From Sutterella sp047777475 (lineage in GTDB: Bacteria > Pseudomonadota > Gammaproteobacteria > Burkholderiales > Burkholderiaceae_F), in NCBI GenBank assembly GCA_047777475.1, contig JBKEET010000004.1, positions 62,001-126,000 of the forward strand: a stretch of DNA of 64,000 nucleotides. The letters run 5' to 3'. Positions within the stretch are counted from its first letter, which is position 1. Every line of letters starts with the position of its first letter. This document shows, in pieces, positions 32,988 through 40,664 of this stretch. The notes beneath the pieces are model-generated. The model made no database searches. It was not told the DNA's origin and saw only the letters and a list, made by a program, of their open reading frames with translations. Both the position numbers and the translations under genes were made by a program.

Positions 32988-35414
32988 ATGCTCTTCAGGC
33001 TGATTCACGAGACGGGCAACCGGCAGCGCTGGCGCACGGGGTCCGTCCTTTCACGCGCCAGCGCGGAGCTGATGGCGTCCGAAATCTCCGCGCTGTCAGG
33101 CGTGGCGGCCGTCTCCGTGAATCCGCGCACGGGGTCGGTCACGGCTTATTTCGACACGGTCTCCGGCAGAACGGCGCTGGCGCGCTATCTTGCGGGCCTT
33201 TCGCAGCACCCGCCGATCCTTCGGCCGGGCCGCCGCGGCGCGGCACCGATGCCGGCGCCGGGCAAGCCTTTTCAGGCAGGCACGGCGCTCGGCGACTCGC
33301 TGCGCCTCCTGAGCGGGAGCCGGCTTCTTTCCGGGCTCTGGCGCTCGGTGGCCTCGGGAACGGAAAACATGCCGGTGCTCGCGCGCGTTGTGCGCCCGGT
33401 GCTCCGGCTTTTTGAGCCCCCGAAGGAAAAGCCGGCGGCGGCCGCCCGGACGGCCGGCCGCGGCGGCGCGCTCGCCGAAAGCGTCTATGAGGCGCAGGGC
33501 GCCGAGCTCGATTTCGGCCCGCTGGCCCGCTTCGTCGCCGTGAGGCCGTTCCTTCCCGCCGCGGTGAATGCGGCCAACACGCTTCTCGACGGCATCCCGA
33601 TCGTCCTGCACGGCCTTCGGGAGCTTTTGAGGGGACGGCTCAACGTGGCGGTGCTTGACGCGGCCGCCGTGCTTGTCTCGCTCCTGCGGCGCGACTTCCG
33701 CACGGCGGGCGTGCTCACGCTGCTGCTCGGCATGGGCGAAATGCTCGAAAACTACGCCAAGAAGCGCTCGATGGCTTCGCTCGCGGAGGAGCTCGCCCTG
33801 AAGAGCGACACGGCCTGGGTGAGGCTTCCCGACGGCACAAGCGCGAAGCGCCCGATCAGGACGCTCACGGCGCAGGACGCCGTGGTGGTCCGCGCCGGCA
33901 GCATCATCCCGGTCGACGGCGTGGTGCTTTCGGGCGAGGCCTCCGTCAACCAGGCGGCCATGACGGGCGAGTCCGCACCGGTGCGCAAGAGCGCGGGCGG
34001 CGCCGTCTTTGCGGGCACCGTGCTCGAAAGCGGCGAAATCGACGTGCGCCCCACCGGCATCGGCGACGGCACGCGGCTTTCCTCGATCATCCGCTTCATC
34101 GAGGAAAGCTCCCGTACCAAGGCGGCCGCGGAGAGCAGGGCGCTGCGGCTGGCGGACGCCATCGTGCCCTTCAATTTCCTCCTTGCGGGCCTCGTCTGGC
34201 TCGTGACGCGCGATCTGACGCGGACGGCCTCGGTGCTCCTCGTCGACTACAGCTGCGCGCTGCGGCTGGCCACGCCGCTCGCCTTCCTCGCCGCCATGAA
34301 AGAGGGCACGGCCCGCGGCGTGGTCGTCAAGGGCGGGCGCTACCTCGAGGCGCTTGCCGAAGCCGACACCGTTGTGTTCGACAAGACGGGCACGCTCACG
34401 CAGGCCGAGCCGAAGCTCTCGGACGCCGTCTCGCTCGACGCGCGCTTCACGGGCGACGGGATCCTGCGCCTGGCGGCCTGCCTCGAAGAGCATTTCCCGC
34501 ATCCCGTCTCGCGCGCCGTCGTGAGGGCGGCCGAGCAGAAGGGACTGAGCCACTGGATCGAAGTGCACGGCGCCGAGGTGCAGTACGTCGTTGCGCACGG
34601 CATCTGCTCGACGGTCGACGGCCGGCGCGTGCTGCTTGGCTCGCGCCACTTTGTCGAGGAAGACGAGGGCGCCGACTGCAGCGCGGCCGCCGGGGAGCTT
34701 GTTCGGCTCACCGCCGAAGGCAAGACCGTCCTTTACCTGGCGCTCGACGGCAGGGTCATCGGGCTGCTCGGCATCGAGGATCCGCTCCGGCCCGAGGCCG
34801 AGAGGGTCATCGCCGAGCTGCGCCGCAGGGGCAAGCGCATCGTCATGCTCACGGGCGACGACCGCCGCACGGCCGCCGCGGTGGCCGCGCGCCTCGGCAT
34901 CGCGGAATTCCGCGCGCAGGTGCTGCCCGGCGGCAAGGCCGACGAGGTGGTGCGCCTCAAGAAAGGCGGCGCCAAGGTGCTCATGGTGGGCGACGGCATC
35001 AACGACAGCCCGGCGCTGAGCGCGGCCGACGTCGGCATGACGATGCGCGACAGCACCGATATCGCGCAGGAAGTGGCCGACGTCGTCACCGAGCCGTCGC
35101 TCGAGCGGCTGCTCACGGCGATCGACCTCGGCGAGGCGGTCATGGCGCGCATCCGCAGGAACACCGCCGCTTCCGTCGGCCTCAACACGGCCTTCCTGGC
35201 GGGCGGCCTGACGGGAACGCTCACGCCGACCGTCTCCGCCCTGCTGCACAACGCGACGACGATCGGCGTGTGCGTGAACGCCATGCGCCCGGCGCTCGGT
35301 CCCCTCGAGGGCGGGGAGGGCCTCAGGGAAGAGGCCGCCCGCGAGCTCATCGACCTGTCGGAGCGCCTCAGCGCCGTCAAAGCCCGGCTGGCCCGGAGCC
35401 TCGCGCTTTTCTAA
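32988..35414 (+). CDS. fezB: P1B-type metal ATPase of ferrosome (FezB-like) type
   Basis: This is an 808-residue P-type ATPase. It starts with a degenerate HMA-like domain (about 1-75) that lacks CxxC but has basic residues (RQRWRTGS). Core motifs are intact: TGES at 326-329, phosphorylated Asp465 in DKTGTLT, and GDGINDSPAL. The transmembrane metal motif is SCA (422-424, DYSCALRLATPLA) instead of CPC, a feature of the P1B-6 group that includes FezB, required for ferrosome formation in Desulfovibrio magneticus and Clostridioides difficile. The operon, Fur-like sites and HMA-like partner agree with this. Iron transport into an organelle is known for the family and inferred here. Confidence 0.72.
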   Translation: MLFRLIHETGNRQRWRTGSVLSRASAELMASEISALSGVAAVSVNPRTGSVTAYFDTVSGRTALARYLAGLSQHPPILRPGRRGAAPMPAPGKPFQAGTALGDSLRLLSGSRLLSGLWRSVASGTENMPVLARVVRPVLRLFEPPKEKPAAAARTAGRGGALAESVYEAQGAELDFGPLARFVAVRPFLPAAVNAANTLLDGIPIVLHGLRELLRGRLNVAVLDAAAVLVSLLRRDFRTAGVLTLLLGMGEMLENYAKKRSMASLAEELALKSDTAWVRLPDGTSAKRPIRTLTAQDAVVVRAGSIIPVDGVVLSGEASVNQAAMTGESAPVRKSAGGAVFAGTVLESGEIDVRPTGIGDGTRLSSIIRFIEESSRTKAAAESRALRLADAIVPFNFLLAGLVWLVTRDLTRTASVLLVDYSCALRLATPLAFLAAMKEGTARGVVVKGGRYLEALAEADTVVFDKTGTLTQAEPKLSDAVSLDARFTGDGILRLAACLEEHFPHPVSRAVVRAAEQKGLSHWIEVHGAEVQYVVAHGICSTVDGRRVLLGSRHFVEEDEGADCSAAAGELVRLTAEGKTVLYLALDGRVIGLLGIEDPLRPEAERVIAELRRRGKRIVMLTGDDRRTAAAVAARLGIAEFRAQVLPGGKADEVVRLKKGGAKVLMVGDGINDSPALSAADVGMTMRDSTDIAQEVADVVTEPSLERLLTAIDLGEAVMARIRRNTAASVGLNTAFLAGGLTGTLTPTVSALLHNATTIGVCVNAMRPALGPLEGGEGLREEAARELIDLSERLSAVKARLARSLALF

Positions 35415-35432
35415 TAAAGGAGAAAACGACTC

Positions 35433-35990
35433 ATGACGGATCTCACGCGCTTCATCAGAAGCTTTCTGCCGGGCCGCGCAAGGCTGCGGCATCCCGCCCT
35501 GCGGGGCATTGCGCCGGAGGAAGCGGCCGAGCTCGAGGCTTTCCTTGCTTCTTTCAAAGGGGTCACGAAGGCCGAGGTGAGCCCGCGCACGGGCTCGGTG
35601 CTGCTTTTCTGGGACGAAGCGCAGACATCGGGCAGGGCGCTCCTCAATGAGCTCGGCGCCTTTGCGGACATGATGTTCGGCGGGCAGGCGCCTTTGCCGC
35701 GGGAAGGCGTGCACAGGACGCGGAGCCCGGCCGTCCGCGCGGCGGCCGCCGTCGACAGAGGGGCGGGCGACATCTTCGCGCGCGCCGCCTCCGTCTTGAT
35801 GCCCGAAGCTTCGAAGAGGGCGCCGCGGCGGGCCGGCATCGTGCTCGAAAACCGGGTGCTCCTAGCATCGCTCGCGGCAAGCGTCGGGTCGCTGGCGCTG
35901 CGGCGGTCTCCGGCGCTGCACGCCGGCCTCGGGGCGCTCTACCTCGCGCTCCTTTCGCTGCACCTGCTGCGGCACCGCCGCGTGCTTTGA
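35433..35990 (+). CDS. fezC: HMA-like membrane protein with arginine-rich start (FezC-like)
   Basis: This is a 185-residue protein with a good ribosome site (AAAGGAG) 19 bases after the ATPase stop. The start contains the arginine-rich motif FLPGRARLRHPAL (residues 11-23), a hallmark described for ferrosome proteins. A ferredoxin-like HMA domain without Cys (about 10-75, GVTKAEVSPRTGSVLLFWD) and a C-terminal pair of hydrophobic segments (about 140-180) follow. The strand PRTGSV is shared with the ATPase N-terminus (NPRTGSVTAYFD), so the two domains are related. The role is probably assembly or iron handling at the organelle membrane, by analogy only. Confidence 0.65.
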   Translation: MTDLTRFIRSFLPGRARLRHPALRGIAPEEAAELEAFLASFKGVTKAEVSPRTGSVLLFWDEAQTSGRALLNELGAFADMMFGGQAPLPREGVHRTRSPAVRAAAAVDRGAGDIFARAASVLMPEASKRAPRRAGIVLENRVLLASLAASVGSLALRRSPALHAGLGALYLALLSLHLLRHRRVL

Positions 35991-35999
35991 GGAGGGGGC

Positions 36000-36320
36000 A
36001 TGCGAAAAATTTTCCGCCTGGTCCTGCTCCTTGCCGCGCTCGCGCTGTCGCTTGCCGTGCTGGCGGGCGCCGCGGCGGTGCTGCTGCTCTCGCTTGCCGC
36101 CGCGCTCATCGCCGCCTGCGCGGCGCTTGCGGCGGCGCCCGGCGAAACCAAGGCGCTCTTTGCGGCGGCCGCGGAACGCATCGACGGCTGGCTTTCGCGC
36201 CTTGAGGCGCTTTGGCGCGAGGCGAGGGCGGCCGTCGACGGCTGGGGCGAAAAAGCGCTCGGCACTGCATCTTCCGGGGTACAGAGGGAAAACCCGGACG
36301 GGTCTCCGCCAAAAGCGTAA
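36000..36320 (+). CDS. Small membrane protein, last gene of the ferrosome-like operon
   Basis: This is a 106-residue protein with a very hydrophobic first half (about residues 6-48, LVLLLAALALSLAVLAGAAAV and onward), long enough for two helices, and an amphipathic charged C-terminal half with Trp (GWLSRLEALWREARAAVDGW). The ribosome site GAGGAGG is strong, and the gene begins 9 bases after fezC, so it belongs to the operon. I know no named family. Amphipathic Trp-rich helices can bind membrane surfaces, which would suit a shell or vesicle membrane, but this is speculation. Confidence 0.7.
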   Translation: MRKIFRLVLLLAALALSLAVLAGAAAVLLLSLAAALIAACAALAAAPGETKALFAAAAERIDGWLSRLEALWREARAAVDGWGEKALGTASSGVQRENPDGSPPKA

Positions 36321-36463
36321 TACCTTGTCCGGATCTGCTTGAATTAGGCGTTTCCGACTAGTGCAAGAGCCCTTTCATGGCAAGTCTCTGCTTTAAAATC
36401 AATCGCGTTCGAATAAGCCGCCGGGAGCCCTGCTGCCGGCATCAATAAAGAAGGACCAATCCA

Positions 36464-37294
36464 ATGAAACTCAAGCTTTTTGCTTCCGTGTGCATTGCCG
36501 CCGGCCTGGCAGTCGGCCTTGCCGGCTGCGGCGACAAGAAGGACGCCGCCCCCAAGGCGGGCGCCGCCGCCGCTCCCGTGACGATCACCGTCGGCGCGAG
36601 CCCCGTTCCCCATGCCGACATCCTCAAGCAGGTTGCCCCCGTCCTCAAGGCTCAGGGCGTCAACCTCAAGGTCATTGAATTCTCTGACTACGTCAAGCCC
36701 AACCTGTCGCTCGCCGACAAGGAGCTCGACGCCAACTTCTTCCAGCACAAGCCCTACCTCGAGAGCTTCTGCAAGGACCGCGGCCTGAAGCTCACGAGCC
36801 TCGTGGCCGTGCATATCGAGCCGATGGGCGTGTACTCGCATAAGGTCAAGGCCCTCGCCGACACGCCCGAAGGCGCCAAGGTGGCGATCCCCAACGATCC
36901 GACCAACGGCGGCCGCGCCCTCAAGGTGCTTGAAAACGCCGGCCTCATCAAGCTCAAGGAAGGCGTCGGCATCATGGCCACCGTCGCCGACGTGGCCTCG
37001 AACCCCAAGAAGCTCTCCTTCGTTGAGGTGGAAGCCGCCCAGCTGCCCCGCGCGCTCGACGACGTGACGCTTGCCGTCATCAACTCGAACTACGCTTTGG
37101 GCGCCAAGCTCAACCCGGTCAAGGACGCGCTCGCGATCGAGGCGAAGGATTCGCCTTACGCCAACGTCATCGCGGTCCGCGTGGGCGATGAGAACCGCCC
37201 CGAGCTGCAGAAGCTCAAGACCGCCGTCACCTCGCCCGAGGTGAAGAAGTTCATCGAAGACACCTACAAGGGCGCCGTGGTTCCGGCGTTCTGA
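36464..37294 (+). CDS. metQ: MetQ/NlpA-family methionine-binding lipoprotein
   Basis: This is a 276-residue substrate-binding lipoprotein. The signal peptide ends in GLAGC (Cys22), followed by an Ala/Lys linker. The mature domain has the NlpA landmarks VGASPVPHADILKQV, DYVKPNLSLADKELDANFFQHKPYL, AIPNDPTNGGRALKVLE and AVINSNYALG. It would capture methionine at the membrane for the MetNI transporter. No metN or metI gene lies beside it, so it is either an orphan paralogue or works with a transporter elsewhere. A terminator follows directly. Confidence 0.9.
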   Translation: MKLKLFASVCIAAGLAVGLAGCGDKKDAAPKAGAAAAPVTITVGASPVPHADILKQVAPVLKAQGVNLKVIEFSDYVKPNLSLADKELDANFFQHKPYLESFCKDRGLKLTSLVAVHIEPMGVYSHKVKALADTPEGAKVAIPNDPTNGGRALKVLENAGLIKLKEGVGIMATVADVASNPKKLSFVEVEAAQLPRALDDVTLAVINSNYALGAKLNPVKDALAIEAKDSPYANVIAVRVGDENRPELQKLKTAVTSPEVKKFIEDTYKGAVVPAF

Positions 37295-37340
37295 TGCGGT
37301 TCTGAGACGCGGCCTCTCAGGGGGCCCCGCAAGTACGGCA

Positions 37341-37378
37341 AAGGCCTGCAGGGGAGAAGTCCCCGGCAGGCCTTTTCT
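37341..37378 (+). terminator. Rho-independent terminator after metQ
   Basis: AAGGCCTGC-AGGGGA pairs with TCCCC-G-GCAGGCCTT around GAAG, then TTTCTCTCTC. It lies between metQ and the convergent hxlR-type gene. Confidence 0.8.
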
Positions 37379-37397
37379 CTCTCTGTGCTTTCTTCAG

Positions 37398-37883
37398 TCA
37401 GTTGGCGGCGGCAGGGCGGATATGCTCGACCGCGCGGCTCACTTCGGCGGCGAGCGGGTCGCTGCTGTCCTCGGCGGGCGGCTTCATCGAGCAGCAGGCC
37501 TTCTTGTGCCGGCTTTCGAGGTAGGCCGAGCCCCAGCGGTACATGGCCGTGAGGATCGGCTTGAGGCTTCTGCCGGTTTCGGTGAGCGAGTACTCGACCT
37601 TCGGCGGCACGACGGGATAGACGTGCCGCGTCACGAAGCCGTCGGCCTCGAGCTCGCGCAGCTGCTGCGTGAGCATCTTCGGCGTGGCGGCCGGCACGGC
37701 GCGGCGCAGGTCCGAGTAGCGCATCGTGCCTTCGAGCAGGTTCCAGAGGATCAGCGACTTGTGCTTGCCGCCGATGAGCGAAAGCGTGGCCGCGACGGGG
37801 CAGAGCACTTCCGTTTCTTTTTTCTCGGCCGTTTCGGCTTTTTCGGACTGCCCGCGGCAGCACGGCGGAAGTTCGTTTTTCAT
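37398..37883 (-). CDS. HxlR-family regulator with paired cysteines
   Basis: This is a 161-residue winged-helix regulator. The HxlR core (about 25-120) is clear: CPVAATLSLIGGKHKSLILWNLLEGTMRYSDLRRAVPAATPKMLTQQL, then the wing VPPKVEYSLTETG. It carries Cys8, Cys9, the conserved Cys28, and Cys130-Cys131 after the core. HxlR relatives such as YodB and HypR sense quinones or oxidants through the N-terminal Cys; the extra pairs could bind metal. It is divergent from copA across 123 bases, so it may control the copper ATPase, where a MerR-type CueR would be expected. Confidence 0.83.
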   Translation of the reverse strand: MKNELPPCCRGQSEKAETAEKKETEVLCPVAATLSLIGGKHKSLILWNLLEGTMRYSDLRRAVPAATPKMLTQQLRELEADGFVTRHVYPVVPPKVEYSLTETGRSLKPILTAMYRWGSAYLESRHKKACCSMKPPAEDSSDPLAAEVSRAVEHIRPAAAN

Positions 37884-37896
37884 TGGGATTCTCCTG

Positions 37897-37914
37897 AGTA
37901 TCTTTTTAGGTACT
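37897..37914. promoter_or_regulatory. Candidate operator between hxlR-type gene and copA
   Basis: AGTATCTTTTTAGGTACT has matching ends (AGTAtC/GgTACT). It is followed by TATACTAC, a possible -10 for copA. It sits 14 bases before the hxlR-type start codon. HxlR proteins bind such short dyads; the assignment is tentative. Confidence 0.35.
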
Positions 37915-38006
37915 ATACTACTTTTCAGTGCGTTCTTGCGAAAATTGCCCTTCTACCTATAATAGCCCCATCGATTAACGAGAATAATTCTTAAAGGGGC
38001 TTTATT

Positions 38007-40571
38007 TTGGAAACCAAGCAGTTTGACGTCACCGGCATGAGCTGCGCGGCCTGCTCTGCCCGCGTGGAGAAAGCCGTCGGCAAGCTCGAAGGCGTGAGCT
38101 GCGCCGAGGTGAACCTGCTCAAGAACTCGCTTCGCGCGACGTTCGACGAGAGCAAGGTGAGCGTCGACGACATCGAGCACGCCGTGGCCGAAGCGGGCTA
38201 CGGCGCCACCGAGCACGGCGCACAGGGCGCCGTGAGCGAGAAAGAGGCCGAGAAAGCCGCCGAAAAGAAAGCCAACGAAAGCCTCGGGGAGGCGAAGCGC
38301 CGCGTCATCGCGTCGTTCTGCTTCCTCGTGCCGCTGATGTGGCTTTCGATGGGCGGCATGGTGGGGCTGCCGCTGTCTTCGGCGCTCTCGGGGCCGCAGA
38401 ACGTCACGCTCATGGCGTTCACGCAGTTCCTGCTGACGCTGCCGGTGCTCTACATCAACCGCGCCTATTTCATCCGCGGCTTCCGGTCGCTCGCGCATCT
38501 CGGGCCCAACATGGACAGCCTGATTGCGGTGGGCTCGGGCGCGTCGGTCGTCTTCGGCGTTTATGTCATCTACCGCCTGCTCGGGGCGCAGGCCTCGGGC
38601 GACGCGGCCGCGCTCGCGCACTTCGGGCACAGCCTTTATTTCGAAGGCGCGGCGATGATCCTGGCGCTCATCTCGCTCGGCAAGTATTTCGAAGCCCGCG
38701 CGAAGCGCCGCACCACCGATGCGGTCACGGCGCTCATGAACCTCGCGCCGGACCGCGCGACGGTGATCAGGAACGGCGTTGAAAAGAGCGTTGCACGCTC
38801 CGAAGTCGTGAGCGGCGACACCGTTGTCATCAAGACGGGCGAGACGATCCCCGTGGACGGCGTGGTGCTTTCGGGCGCCGGCGTCGTCGACGAGAGCGCG
38901 CTCACCGGCGAAAGCATGCCGGTCACCAAGGGCGAGGGCGACACGCTCACCGGCGCGACGATCCTCAAGGCGGGCGCGCTCAACATGCGCGCCACCCGCG
39001 TCGGCGCCGACACCGTGCTCTCCCAGATCATCCGCATGGTCGACGAGGCCACGGGCTCCAAGGCGCCCGTGGCGCGCATCGCCGACCGCGTGAGCGGCGT
39101 CTTCGTGCCCGCGGTGATGGCGATTTCGGTCATTACGCTCTGCGTCTGGATGCTGCTCGGCAAGGACTTTGAGTTTGCGCTCACCTGCGCCGTGTCGGTG
39201 CTCGTGATCTCGTGCCCCTGCGCGCTCGGGCTGGCGACGCCCACGGCCGTCATGGTCGGCACGGGTCGCGGCGCTTCGCTCGGCGTGCTCTTCAAGAACG
39301 CCGAAGCGCTTGAGAACATGCGCCGCGTGCGCACCGTCGTGCTCGACAAGACGGGCACGGTCACGCTCGGTCATCCGAAGCTCGAGGCGGTCGTCCCGTC
39401 GGTGAGCGGGCTCGACGCCGTGGTGCTGATGGTGGCCGCCGCGCTCGAAAAGAAGAGCGAGCATCCGCTCGGGCTTGCCGTTGTCGAAGAGGCCGAAAAG
39501 CGCAGGCTCCCGATCGAGGCGCCCGAAAGCTTCGAGCAGGTCGCCGGCGGCGGCCTCACGGGCACGCTCTCCGGCACGCGCTGCGCGGTGGGCAACGAGC
39601 AGCTCATGGCGAGCCTCGGGCTCAAGGTGCCCGAAGCGCTCTCGCTGCGGGCGCACGAGGCCTCGGGCCGCGGCGCCACGCCGCTCTTTGTGGCCTCGGG
39701 CGACCAGGTGATCGGCCTGCTGCTTGCGGCCGACCCGATCAAGCCTTCGTCGCGCGCGGCCATCGCGGCGCTCAAGAAGCACGGCCTTCGCGTCGTCATG
39801 CTCACGGGCGACAACGCCCGCACGGCCAAGGCGGTCGCCGCCCGCGCCGGCATCGCCGAAAGCGACGTCGTCGCCGGCGTGCGGCCCGACGAGAAAGCGA
39901 AGAAAGTGCGCGAGATCCAGCGCACGGACGGCTTCTGCGCCATGGTGGGCGACGGCGTCAACGACGCGCCCGCGCTGGCGCAGGCCGACGTGGGCCTTGC
40001 CATCGGCGCGGGCACCGACATCGCCAAGGCGAGCGCCGACGTGGTGCTCATGAGAAGCACGCTCGACGGCGTCGTCGCGGCCTGGGAGCTTTCCGCCGCC
40101 ACGATGCGCAACATCAAGCAGAATCTGTTCTGGGCCTTCATCTACAATGCCATCGGCATTCCGATCGCCGCCGGCGTCCTGTACCCGGCGACGGGCCTGC
40201 TGCTGAGCCCGATGATCGCGGCCGCGGCCATGAGCATGAGCTCGGTGAGCGTCGTCTCGAACGCGCTTCGCCTGCGCTTCTTCCGTCCTTCGTCCGCCTC
40301 CGGCGCCGAAGAAGAATCTGCACAGTCTGATCAATCCACCCAAGGAGAAACTGAAATGGAAAAAATCGTTCATATTGAAGGCATGCACTGCGGCCACTGC
40401 ACGGCTTCCGTCGAGAAGGCGCTCAAGGCGCTGCCCGGCGTGAAGAAGGTTGAAGTGAGCCTTGAGAAGAAGCAGGCGCACATCGATGCCGCCGACACGC
40501 TCTCCGATGCGCTCGTCTCCGCCGCCGTCACCGGCGCCGGCTTCAAGGTCACGGGCATCGAAGCGGCGTAA
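38007..40571 (+). CDS. copA: Copper-exporting P1B ATPase CopA with C-terminal CopZ-like domain
   Basis: This is an 854-residue Cu(I) exporter. The start is TTG at 38007 with AAAGGGG 7 bases upstream, and it places an HMA domain first with CxxC at Cys13/Cys16. The core shows TGES, the CPC copper site at 403-405 and Asp447 in DKTGTVT, plus HP in KKSEHPLG and GDGVNDAPAL. Unusually, after a Ser/Glu/Gln linker (about 762-783) a second HMA domain with CxxC at 795/798 is fused at the C-terminus. An in-frame ATG with a ribosome site begins that domain. It removes copper from the cytoplasm; regulation may involve the divergent HxlR protein. Confidence 0.93.
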   Translation: METKQFDVTGMSCAACSARVEKAVGKLEGVSCAEVNLLKNSLRATFDESKVSVDDIEHAVAEAGYGATEHGAQGAVSEKEAEKAAEKKANESLGEAKRRVIASFCFLVPLMWLSMGGMVGLPLSSALSGPQNVTLMAFTQFLLTLPVLYINRAYFIRGFRSLAHLGPNMDSLIAVGSGASVVFGVYVIYRLLGAQASGDAAALAHFGHSLYFEGAAMILALISLGKYFEARAKRRTTDAVTALMNLAPDRATVIRNGVEKSVARSEVVSGDTVVIKTGETIPVDGVVLSGAGVVDESALTGESMPVTKGEGDTLTGATILKAGALNMRATRVGADTVLSQIIRMVDEATGSKAPVARIADRVSGVFVPAVMAISVITLCVWMLLGKDFEFALTCAVSVLVISCPCALGLATPTAVMVGTGRGASLGVLFKNAEALENMRRVRTVVLDKTGTVTLGHPKLEAVVPSVSGLDAVVLMVAAALEKKSEHPLGLAVVEEAEKRRLPIEAPESFEQVAGGGLTGTLSGTRCAVGNEQLMASLGLKVPEALSLRAHEASGRGATPLFVASGDQVIGLLLAADPIKPSSRAAIAALKKHGLRVVMLTGDNARTAKAVAARAGIAESDVVAGVRPDEKAKKVREIQRTDGFCAMVGDGVNDAPALAQADVGLAIGAGTDIAKASADVVLMRSTLDGVVAAWELSAATMRNIKQNLFWAFIYNAIGIPIAAGVLYPATGLLLSPMIAAAAMSMSSVSVVSNALRLRFFRPSSASGAEEESAQSDQSTQGETEMEKIVHIEGMHCGHCTASVEKALKALPGVKKVEVSLEKKQAHIDAADTLSDALVSAAVTGAGFKVTGIEAA
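40356..40571 (+). CDS. Internal start: CopZ-like copper chaperone from the copA 3' end
   Basis: ATG 40356 is preceded by CAAGGAGAAACTGAA, a strong ribosome site at proper spacing, and lies in the copA frame. Translation from it would yield a 71-residue HMA protein (MEKIVHIEGMHCGHCTASVEKAL) equal in size and motif to free CopZ chaperones. The same DNA would then give both a fused domain and a soluble chaperone. Alternatively a once-separate copZ was joined to copA by loss of a stop, leaving the old start. The site is seen; its use is inferred. Confidence 0.55.
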   Translation: MEKIVHIEGMHCGHCTASVEKALKALPGVKKVEVSLEKKQAHIDAADTLSDALVSAAVTGAGFKVTGIEAA

Positions 40572-40601
40572 CGGCCTAAAATTCAAAAGGCCGTCCGCAG
40601 G

Positions 40602-40639
40602 GCGGTCCGCTCCTTCCCTAGGCGCGGCCCGCCTTTTTC
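40602..40639 (+). terminator. Rho-independent terminator after copA
   Basis: GGCGGTCCGC pairs with GCGGCCCGCC (one G-U) around a 13-base loop, then five T. It separates copA from narX. Confidence 0.65.
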
Positions 40640-40664
40640 ATATCCGCTGAAGGTTTCCCGCCCT

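Noticed and set aside
33096..35714. 872-codon frame antisense to the ferrosome-like ATPase
   Set aside because: It is a shadow frame: repetitive Arg/His/Gly/Ala composition and no start context.
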